Source: Betaproteobacteria bacterium HGW-Betaproteobacteria-9
GTDB lineage: Bacteria > Pseudomonadota > Gammaproteobacteria > Burkholderiales > Burkholderiaceae_C
Direction: 5' to 3'
Length of the DNA stretch: 64,000 bases
Assembly: GCA_002842215.1 (NCBI GenBank)
Contig: PHCC01000001.1
Coordinates: 140,238 to 204,237 of the forward strand
The notes beneath the pieces are model-generated. The model saw only the letters and a list, made by a program, of their open reading frames with translations, did not search any database and had not been told where the DNA came from. Positions within the stretch are counted from its first letter, which is position 1; each line of letters opens with the position of its first letter. Positions 57,599-64,000 of the stretch are shown here, piece by piece. Made by a program: the position numbers and the translations under genes.

Positions 57599-58486
57599 TC
57601 ACTTGGCGACGTTGCTGCTGCGCAGGGCCTTGAAGAAGTCCGAAGAAGGGTCGACGACCATGACATCGGACTTGCCCGCGAAGCTCGCCCTGTAGGCATC
57701 AAGGCTGCGGTAGAACTGGGCAAAGGCAGGGTCGCGTCCAAACGCCTCGGAGAATGATGCAGCGGCCTTGGCGTCGCCCTCACCCTTGATGCGCTGCGCA
57801 TCGCGGTAGGCCTCGGACACGATCACCTCGCGCTGACGATCGGCATCGGCACGGATCTTTTCCCCCTCGGCAAAACCGGTGGAACGCAATTCGTTGGCCA
57901 CACGCTTGCGCTCGGCTTCCATGCGCTGGTAGACCGATGCCGTGATGCTTTCCGCGTAGTCCACCCGGGTGATGCGAACGTCCACCACGTCCATGCCCCA
58001 AGGTTTCTCGGCACCGCGCACCGCTTCAAGCACTTCGCGCTTCACGTCGGCCATGAGGTCCTCGCGCCGGGTCGAAAGCAGTTCGTTGACGGTGCGCTTG
58101 TTCACTTCCTGCTGGAACGAGTTGCGCACCACGCGGTTGAGCTGCAAGGCGCCCGCGCGTTCGTTGACACCCACGTTGCGGATGTATGCCTGCGGCTCGC
58201 TGATGCGCCAGCGCACATACCAGTCAATCACCACGCGCTGCTTCTCGGCCGTCAGCGAGGGCTCGGTGTCGGTGCTCTCCAAGGTGAGCAGGCGCTTGTC
58301 GATGTAGGACACGTTCTGGAACGGCGGAGGCAGCTTGAAATTCAGCCCCGGCTCGGTGACCACCTGCTTGATCTGCCCCAGCTGGAACACCACGCCAAAC
58401 TGGCGTTGGTCCACGACAAACAGCATGGAACTGGCAATCGCCAAGGCCACCAGAAAAGATGTGAGTATGAAACCCAGTTTGTTCAT
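57599..58486 (-). CDS. hflC: HflC, membrane protease modulator
   Basis: HflC with HflK forms the cage-like SPFH complex on the inner membrane that surrounds and modulates FtsH. The 295-residue protein has a single N-terminal helix (GFILTSFLVALAIASSMLFV), the SPFH domain (QRQFGVVFQLGQIKQVV, VIDWYVRWRISEP), the acidic/basic coiled coil (RMEAERKRVANELRSTGFAE), and KAAASFSEAFGRDPAFAQFY near the end. It follows hflK by 38 bases. Confidence 0.96.
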   Translation of the reverse strand: MNKLGFILTSFLVALAIASSMLFVVDQRQFGVVFQLGQIKQVVTEPGLNFKLPPPFQNVSYIDKRLLTLESTDTEPSLTAEKQRVVIDWYVRWRISEPQAYIRNVGVNERAGALQLNRVVRNSFQQEVNKRTVNELLSTRREDLMADVKREVLEAVRGAEKPWGMDVVDVRITRVDYAESITASVYQRMEAERKRVANELRSTGFAEGEKIRADADRQREVIVSEAYRDAQRIKGEGDAKAAASFSEAFGRDPAFAQFYRSLDAYRASFAGKSDVMVVDPSSDFFKALRSSNVAK

Positions 58487-58524
58487 TTGCGTTGCTTTCT
58501 CATCGCTTGTACTTGGGTCCCGGC

Positions 58525-59922
58525 TCAGCGGCTCTCGCGCTCACGGGAGCGGGCCGCGTTGTCCAGACTGCGGTTCGCAGGCGTGGCCGGCGCGCTTGTC
58601 GCCGGTGCTGCACCGGTGGCAGGTACCGCGGAAGGGGTCGGACCGGTCATCTGCATGAGCTTGTCGAGCGGCAGGTACAGCAGGTTCGAGCCTGATTTGG
58701 AATCCACCACCACCTTGGTCACGTTGGAGTACACCTCCTGCATCGCATCGGTGTACATGCGCTCGCGCGTGACCTGGGGTGCCTTCTGGTACTCGGTCAA
58801 AACCGAGCGGAAGCGCTGCGAGTCACCTTCGGCCTGCGCCACGATGCGCGCCTTGTAACCTTCGGCTTCTTCGGTCAGGCGGGAAGCCGCACCCCGTGCG
58901 CGCGGCACGACATCGTTCGCATAGGCCTGGGCTTCGTTCTTGGCCCGTTCCCGCTCCTGTCCGGCCTTCAGCACATCATCAAAGGACGCCTGCACCTGCT
59001 CGGGTGGCCGCACACCGCCCTGCTGCAAGTTTATGCCCACCACCTCGATACCCACCTTGTAGCGGTCCAGGATGGTCTGCATCAGGGTACGCACCCGCGG
59101 TGCGATCTGATCGCGTTCTTCGGCCAGCGCAGCGTCCATCTTCATCTTGCCCACAACCTCGCGCACCGCCGTTTCTGCCACCTTGATCACCGATGCATCG
59201 GGATCCAGGCTTTCAAACAGGAACGCCCGGGCATCGTTCAAACGGTACTGAACAGCGAACTTGATCTCGACAATGTTCTCGTCCTGGGTCAGCATTGCCG
59301 ACTCGCGCAGACCTGTGGCGGGCATCAGGTTGTCGCGACCCACATCCACCGAGCGGATCTGGGTGACGAAAACCGTCTCGTGGCGCTGCACTGGATACGG
59401 CAGACGCCACTGGAAACCGGCGCCAACCGTGCTGTGGTACTTGCCGAACTGCGTGATGACGGCCTGCTGACCTTCCTGCACGATGAAGAAACCGGTGCCC
59501 AACCAGATCAGCGCCGCCACACCAACGATCAGGCCCGCACCGATGCCGGTGGTCTTCGGACTCGGATTGAAGCTGGGTAGTCCGCCTCCACCGCCACCCG
59601 AGCCGTTGCCACCGCCCTGCCCGCCACTGCGACCACCCTTGCCGCCCAGCATGCCGCCGAGCTTGCGGTTGAAGTCGCGCCAGAGCTCGTCCAGGTCCGG
59701 TGGTCCCTGGTTGGGCCCCTGGCCACGCGGCGGCTTCTGATCGCCCTTCGACCGTTCCTCGGGATCCGGCTCGCTGCCCTGAGGCTTGTCGCCATCGCGA
59801 GCGTCGTCACCGCGACCCCATCGGGGATCGTTGAGATTGAACACGCCCAGCAGGACACGCCAGCCTTTGCGGCGTCCGCCGGATTCAGCACCGCGGGTCG
59901 GTGATTGCAGATTCACATCCAT
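58525..59922 (-). CDS. hflK: HflK, membrane protease modulator
   Basis: HflK partners HflC in regulating FtsH. The 465-residue protein has a long hydrophilic N-terminus with a Gly-rich segment (SGGQGGGNGSGGGGGGLPS), one transmembrane helix (LIVGVAALIWLGTGFFIV), the SPFH domain (EGQQAVITQFGKYHSTVGAG, FQWRLPYPVQRHETVF), a coiled coil and a C-terminal Ala/Thr/Pro tail. The start at 59922 was chosen because upstream in-frame residues overlap poorly conserved sequence. It lies 46 bases downstream of hflX. Confidence 0.95.
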   Translation of the reverse strand: MDVNLQSPTRGAESGGRRKGWRVLLGVFNLNDPRWGRGDDARDGDKPQGSEPDPEERSKGDQKPPRGQGPNQGPPDLDELWRDFNRKLGGMLGGKGGRSGGQGGGNGSGGGGGGLPSFNPSPKTTGIGAGLIVGVAALIWLGTGFFIVQEGQQAVITQFGKYHSTVGAGFQWRLPYPVQRHETVFVTQIRSVDVGRDNLMPATGLRESAMLTQDENIVEIKFAVQYRLNDARAFLFESLDPDASVIKVAETAVREVVGKMKMDAALAEERDQIAPRVRTLMQTILDRYKVGIEVVGINLQQGGVRPPEQVQASFDDVLKAGQERERAKNEAQAYANDVVPRARGAASRLTEEAEGYKARIVAQAEGDSQRFRSVLTEYQKAPQVTRERMYTDAMQEVYSNVTKVVVDSKSGSNLLYLPLDKLMQMTGPTPSAVPATGAAPATSAPATPANRSLDNAARSRERESR

Positions 59923-59968
59923 GTGTTGCCAACTTCTATTCGAATCAAAACCATGACATTGTGCCCAA

Positions 59969-61159
59969 TCAAGGCAGCACATCCCCGATCACGGAGATAT
60001 CCCCTGGGGTACTGCCGTCTTCGGGCCCCACAGGCACCACCACCTGCCTGGCCAGCAAGGCGCGCAAGGCAGGCAGACCATCCCCTGTGCGGGCACTCAC
60101 AAAAATACGAGGCACCAACTCACCGCCAAGTTCCATCACATCTTCCAGCACACGGGGCACCGCTGCCGGGTCCATGGCGTCGAGCTTGTTGAACACCAGG
60201 ATCTGCGGCACACGATCGGCACCAATGTCCTTGAGCACACCCAGCACCGAGGCGATCTGCTCCAGATGCGAAGGGTTGGATGCATCGACCACGTGAAGCA
60301 GCAAATCCGCATCGGCGGCCTCCTGCAAGGTAGCAGCGAACGCATCGACCAGTCCATGAGGCAGGTCGCGGATGAAGCCCACGGTATCGGACAACGATAC
60401 CGAACGCCCGGCTTCACCGAGGTACAGCTGGCGCGTGGTCGTGTCCAGCGTGGCAAACAGCTGGTCCGCCGCGTACGCACGGGCCTTGACCAGGGCGTTG
60501 AAGATGGAAGACTTGCCCGCGTTGGTGTAACCCACCAGCGATATCGCGAACGAATCCCGCCGTTCGCGCTGCCGGCGCTGCGTGGCCCGCTGCTTCTTGA
60601 CCTTTTCCAGGCGCTCCTTGGTGCGCTTGATGCTGTCACCGATCATGCGGCGGTCCAGCTCGATCTGGGTTTCACCGGGACCACCGCGCATGCCGATGCC
60701 GCCGCTTTGACGCTCCAGATGCGACCAGCGACGCACCAGCCGGGTCGACAGGTATTGCAGGCGAGCGAGTTCCACCTGCAACTTGCCTTCATGGCTGCGG
60801 GCGCGCTGCGCGAAGATCTGAAGAATGAGCAAGGTGCGGTCATTGACCGGCAAGCCGAGCGTGCGCTCCAGGTTGCGCTGTTGCGCCGGACTCAAGGCCT
60901 GGTCAAAAAGAATCTCGCTGGCGCCCTTGGACTGGGCGAGCATCTTGATCTCTTCGGCTTTGCCGGACCCGACAAAGAGGGCCGGATCGGGTGCGCGACG
61001 CTTGCAACTGACCCGATCGGCCACCGCGAATCCCGCGGTCTGGGCAAGCAGACCGAGCTCTTCCAGTTCGGCATCAAAATGCGGCAAACCAAAATCCACC
61101 CCGACCAGAATGACCGATGGGATGGATGGGTTTTGGGAGGCGGACGGGTTCAAATCCAT
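59969..61159 (-). CDS. hflX: Ribosome-splitting GTPase HflX
   Basis: HflX splits stalled ribosomes using GTP. The 396-residue protein has the N-terminal nucleotide-binding HflX domain (FVGSGKAEEIKMLAQ, LFDQALSPAQQRNLERTLG, GGIGMRGGPGETQIELDRR), a coiled-coil linker rich in Arg/Lys, and the G domain: G1 GYTNAGKSS, G3 DTVGFIRDLP, G4 VFNKLDAMD. The short C-terminal domain is present. It lies between hfq and hflK as in E. coli. Confidence 0.96.
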   Translation of the reverse strand: MDLNPSASQNPSIPSVILVGVDFGLPHFDAELEELGLLAQTAGFAVADRVSCKRRAPDPALFVGSGKAEEIKMLAQSKGASEILFDQALSPAQQRNLERTLGLPVNDRTLLILQIFAQRARSHEGKLQVELARLQYLSTRLVRRWSHLERQSGGIGMRGGPGETQIELDRRMIGDSIKRTKERLEKVKKQRATQRRQRERRDSFAISLVGYTNAGKSSIFNALVKARAYAADQLFATLDTTTRQLYLGEAGRSVSLSDTVGFIRDLPHGLVDAFAATLQEAADADLLLHVVDASNPSHLEQIASVLGVLKDIGADRVPQILVFNKLDAMDPAAVPRVLEDVMELGGELVPRIFVSARTGDGLPALRALLARQVVVPVGPEDGSTPGDISVIGDVLP

Positions 61160-61208
61160 TCAACAGCCGCCTGTGCCGTGGCCAACACGGCAGGATTCAG
61201 GGGCTCGG

Positions 61209-61460
61209 TCAAGAGGCTGGCGCTTCGTCCGGGCCGGCTGCGGAGAATTGCACCGGACGACCCGGCACGATAGTGGAAATCGCATGCTTGTAAACCATTT
61301 GCGTCACGGTGTTGCGGAGCAACACGACGTACTGGTCAAAGGATTCGATCTGGCCTTGCAGTTTGATGCCATTGACCAGGTAAATCGACACGGGAACGTG
61401 TTCCCGGCGAAGCTGGTTCAGGAAAGGATCTTGCAAGAGCTGGCCTTTGTTATTGCTCAC
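61209..61460 (-). CDS. hfq: RNA chaperone Hfq
   Basis: Hfq is the hexameric Sm-like protein that pairs sRNAs with mRNAs. The 83-residue form has [40 protein letters not shown] (Sm1) and [15 protein letters not shown] (Sm2), with a short acidic C-terminal tail. The start is GTG at 61460 with GGAG seven bases upstream; there is no ATG before the conserved region. It lies 85 bases after der and 49 before hflX. Confidence 0.96.
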   Translation of the reverse strand: MSNNKGQLLQDPFLNQLRREHVPVSIYLVNGIKLQGQIESFDQYVVLLRNTVTQMVYKHAISTIVPGRPVQFSAAGPDEAPAS

Positions 61461-61545
61461 GATATGCTCCGTGTTCAAAAATAGTTGATAGGGAACGCAC
61501 CATACCACACCCCTGCGCCAACGCAGGGACTTGGGCAGAAGTCGT

Positions 61546-62880
61546 TCACTCCTTGAAGGGGTTCTCCGAAGTCTTGTACTCGATGCGCAGCGGCGTGCCC
61601 ACGAGGTCGAACGCCTTGCGAAAGCGGCCTTCAAGGAACCGGGTGTAGGCGTCGGGCACGTGTTCCAGCGAATTGCCGTGGATCACGATCACCGGCGGGT
61701 TCATGCCGCCCTGGTGCGCGTAGCGCATTTTGGGCCGGAACATGCCACTGCGGGTGGGCGCCTGAAAGGCCACGGCCTCCATCAGCAGGCGCGTGAGCAC
61801 GGGTGTGGACATTTTCCGCATGGCCGAAGCATGCGCTTGAGCGATCGACTTCCAGACCGGGCCAAGGCCCTGTCGTTTCTGGGCCGAAATCAGGTGCAAT
61901 GAGGCGAACTTCAGGAAGGCCAGCCGGGTTTCGATCTGGCGCTCGATCTGTTCGCGCTGGTAGGTATCGACAGCGTCCCATTTGTTGATCGCCAGCACCA
62001 CGGCGCGCCCGCTCTCCAGGATGTAGCCCGCGATATGCGCATCCTGGTCGGTCACGCCCTGGATGGCATCCAGCAACAGGAGCACCACGTGGGCGTTTTC
62101 GATCGCCTGCAGCGTCTTCACGACCGAGAACTTTTCAATGGCCTCAAACACCCGACCCTTACGACGGATGCCCGCGGTGTCGATCAGTTCGTATTTCTGG
62201 CCGCCGCGCTCGAAGGGCACCGAAATGGTGTCGCGCGTGGTGCCCGGCAGGTCAAAGGCCACCAGGCGCTCCTCACCCAGCCAGGCGTTGATCAGCGTGG
62301 ACTTGCCCACATTGGGACGCCCCGCCACCGCCAGGCGAATCACGCCGGTATCGGCTTCGACCGCTTCTTCGTCTTCTCCGGCAAGATCTGGAATCGCCTC
62401 CAGCGCCAGATCCAGCATGGAGCGCACGCCCTGTCCGTGGGCGCCGGAAACCGGCACCACCTCGCCAAGACCCAGTTCAAAAAATTCCACCAGCTGCAGG
62501 CCCTGGGTCATGCCCTCGGCCTTGTTGGCCACCAACACGGTGGGCTTGCCCAGGCGGCGCAGGTACTTGGCGATTTCATGGTCCTGGGCGTTGACGCCGG
62601 CGCGCGCATCGACGACAAAAATCACCACATCCGACTCGGCCACGGCCTGTCGGGTCTGCTTGGCCATTTCCTTGTAAATGCCAGACTCGGCCGTGGGCTC
62701 GAAGCCACCGGTGTCGATGACGATGTATTCCTGCTTGCCCGACTTGCCGTTGCCGTAGTGCCGGTCACGGGTCAAGCCGGCAAAGTCGGCCACGATGGCA
62801 TCGCGAGAACTCGTCAAGCGGTTGAACAGGGTGGACTTGCCCACATTGGGGCGTCCCACCAGAGCGATGACGGGTTTCAC
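61546..62880 (-). CDS. der: Ribosome biogenesis GTPase Der
   Basis: Der (EngA) helps 50S subunit assembly. The 444-residue protein has two G domains in tandem: [20 protein letters not shown] (residues ~8-27), with [10 protein letters not shown], and [20 protein letters not shown] (~185-204), with [20 protein letters not shown], then the KH-like C-terminal domain ([16 protein letters not shown]). The start is GTG at 62880, giving [10 protein letters not shown]; the ribosome site is weak. bamB is 51 bases upstream. Confidence 0.96.
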   Translation of the reverse strand: MKPVIALVGRPNVGKSTLFNRLTSSRDAIVADFAGLTRDRHYGNGKSGKQEYIVIDTGGFEPTAESGIYKEMAKQTRQAVAESDVVIFVVDARAGVNAQDHEIAKYLRRLGKPTVLVANKAEGMTQGLQLVEFFELGLGEVVPVSGAHGQGVRSMLDLALEAIPDLAGEDEEAVEADTGVIRLAVAGRPNVGKSTLINAWLGEERLVAFDLPGTTRDTISVPFERGGQKYELIDTAGIRRKGRVFEAIEKFSVVKTLQAIENAHVVLLLLDAIQGVTDQDAHIAGYILESGRAVVLAINKWDAVDTYQREQIERQIETRLAFLKFASLHLISAQKRQGLGPVWKSIAQAHASAMRKMSTPVLTRLLMEAVAFQAPTRSGMFRPKMRYAHQGGMNPPVIVIHGNSLEHVPDAYTRFLEGRFRKAFDLVGTPLRIEYKTSENPFKE

Positions 62881-62931
62881 TACAGAGCTTTCGTTCAGGA
62901 CCAGGCGAACCGGCGGTTCGCCCTGCGATCG

Positions 62932-64000
62932 TTATTGGGGACGCCAGCCGTAGACACCGCCGTTGCGGGTCTGCACCACCAGGGTCTGTCCGGCCAGCAC
63001 CGGGGCGCCGACGATCGGTGACCCGTCGGTGGACAGCCGATTCATTTCGCTGCCGTCCTCGCGGGACAACAGGTGCACCAAGCCCTTGCTGTCGCCAATG
63101 GCCACCACGCGGCCCACGGCCAGCGGCGACGTGAGTTCACGGTATTTGAGGCGTTCGATTTCCCAGCTGCGTTCACCGCTGGCACGCTGCCAGGCGACCA
63201 CACGGCCGTCGGATTCGGTGCCAAACACCATCCGGTCGTCGCCATGCACACCGGTGGAACCGCGCGCGGGTTTGCTCCAAACCACAGCGCCACGGCTGGT
63301 GTCCACACAACCCACTGCGGCGCCAAAGGCGCGCGCACAGACACTGTCGCCCTGCCGGCTGACGGTGCCCACCAGGTCCACCAGGCGTTCGACCTCGTTG
63401 GTGCCCCGGGCGCTGGCCACCAGGGCCTCCCAGCGGATCGTGCCGTTGAGGGGGTCCAGGCCCGTCAGGCGCGCGGACAAGCCGGCGACGAGAGTGTCGC
63501 CCACCGCCAGCAGCACGCCGGACTGCCCCAGCACCAGCGGTTCACCCGGGCGGGCCTGGCTCCAGAGACGCGTACCGGTCCGACCGTCAAAGGCCGTCAC
63601 GCTGCGGTCCGCCGTCAGGACAAACACGCGCTGCCCCGCCACCAGTGGCGCCGTGAACGCGCGCGCCGGCAAGCGCACGCGCCAGAGCTCACGCCCATCG
63701 GCGATGGCCACCAGGTCGTTGGTCTGCGTGATCACGGCGGCCGTCTGGCCGTCCGAACCCACGCCCGCCGAAATGCCGGTGCGCAGATCCACGCGCCAGA
63801 CATCCTTGCCGGTGTCGGCATCAAGTGCAGCCACGGTGCCTGAAGCACCCGCCACAAAGACGCGCCCGGTTGTAGCCAGCGGCATCAACGAAGAACCAGA
63901 CGCCCCCACCTGGGTCGACCAGGCCAGGTTGGCACCCAACAAAGCGGCCGGAGGCGCCAGGGGTGCCGGTTCAAATTTGGCGGGCGAAGAACAGGCGGAC
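62932..64000 (-). CDS. bamB: Outer membrane assembly lipoprotein BamB, N-terminus cut by window edge
   Basis: BamB is the beta-propeller lipoprotein of the BAM outer-membrane insertase. The reading continues to the right edge. At its visible N-terminus the residues SAC followed by SSPAKFEPAPLAPP fit a lipobox cysteine just inside the mature protein; the signal peptide is off the window. PQQ-like propeller blades are clear: GRVFVAGASGTVAALDADTG, VWRVDLRTGISAGVG, GQRVFVLTADRSVTAFDGRT, and the last blade ending NGGVYGWRPQ. The order bamB-der is typical. Confidence 0.94.
   Translation of the reverse strand, partial: SACSSPAKFEPAPLAPPAALLGANLAWSTQVGASGSSLMPLATTGRVFVAGASGTVAALDADTGKDVWRVDLRTGISAGVGSDGQTAAVITQTNDLVAIADGRELWRVRLPARAFTAPLVAGQRVFVLTADRSVTAFDGRTGTRLWSQARPGEPLVLGQSGVLLAVGDTLVAGLSARLTGLDPLNGTIRWEALVASARGTNEVERLVDLVGTVSRQGDSVCARAFGAAVGCVDTSRGAVVWSKPARGSTGVHGDDRMVFGTESDGRVVAWQRASGERSWEIERLKYRELTSPLAVGRVVAIGDSKGLVHLLSREDGSEMNRLSTDGSPIVGAPVLAGQTLVVQTRNGGVYGWRPQ

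Overview
The window is a GC-rich chromosomal segment from a betaproteobacterium, most likely family Comamonadaceae (Hydrogenophaga/Acidovorax-like). The gene order is diagnostic: ilvB-ilvN-ilvC-pssA-leuA, nadE-glnB, gloB/methyltransferase/rnhA, dnaX-ybaB-recR, and bamB-der-hfq-hflX-hflK-hflC-hisZ-purA are all Burkholderiales-type blocks. No phage, insertion sequence, CRISPR array or tRNA gene was seen, so this is mainly core genome with small accessory islands.

Layout. 0-1.5 kb: end of the leucyltransferase gene bpt and an IclR regulator. 1.5-2.8 kb: a D-Ala-D-Ala peptidase. 2.9-9.2 kb (minus): branched-chain amino acid synthesis (leuA, ilvC, ilvN, ilvB) with pssA. In front of leuA is a complete attenuator: an 18-codon leucine-rich leader peptide followed by an intrinsic terminator. 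9.4-11.1 kb: RDD protein, dgkA, LOG-type hydrolase. 11.1-13.2 kb (minus): glnB and nadE. 13.3-17 kb: a FemAB-like protein, then a tight five-gene operon with three different bactofilins and two one-pass membrane proteins, closed by a strong terminator. 17-20 kb: divergent soluble (ppa) and membrane (hppA) pyrophosphatases. 20-25 kb: TetR/metal-hydrolase pair and molybdenum cofactor genes moaA, mobA, moeA. 25-29.8 kb (minus): RND efflux adaptor and pump plus a coupled small protein. 29.9-33.8 kb: rnhA, methyltransferase, gloB, mltD. 33.9-45.2 kb: two orphan solute-binding proteins, MAPEG protein, recR-ybaB-dnaX, SRP RNA, an AI-2E-type permease, a zeta-kinase/ParD-like toxin-antitoxin pair, a bacteriohemerythrin, and YgiQ. 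45.3-48.1 kb: FAD monooxygenase, DUF2783 protein and LuxR regulator. 48.3-52.1 kb: a fourth bactofilin, GspA-like ATPase, GspB-like protein and an odd ABC ATPase. 52.1-52.7 kb: two gene fragments meeting head to head. 52.7-64 kb (minus): a small lysine-rich protein, metC, a phosphoribosyltransferase, and the purA to bamB block, with bamB cut by the window edge.

The most interesting items are: the five-gene multi-bactofilin operon; the fourth bactofilin beside gspA/gspB; a likely programmed frameshift in dnaX (run of nine A, perfect hairpin 9 nt later, early stop in the -1 frame); the leuA leader, which may be translated from a leaderless transcript; a ParD-like/zeta module whose promoter -10 lies in a perfect palindrome; a palindromic repeat carried in frame inside YgiQ; an ABC ATPase lacking its catalytic glutamate and H-loop histidine; and the recombination scar at 52.3 kb. 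All functional calls come from reading motifs and synteny by eye; no database search was run.
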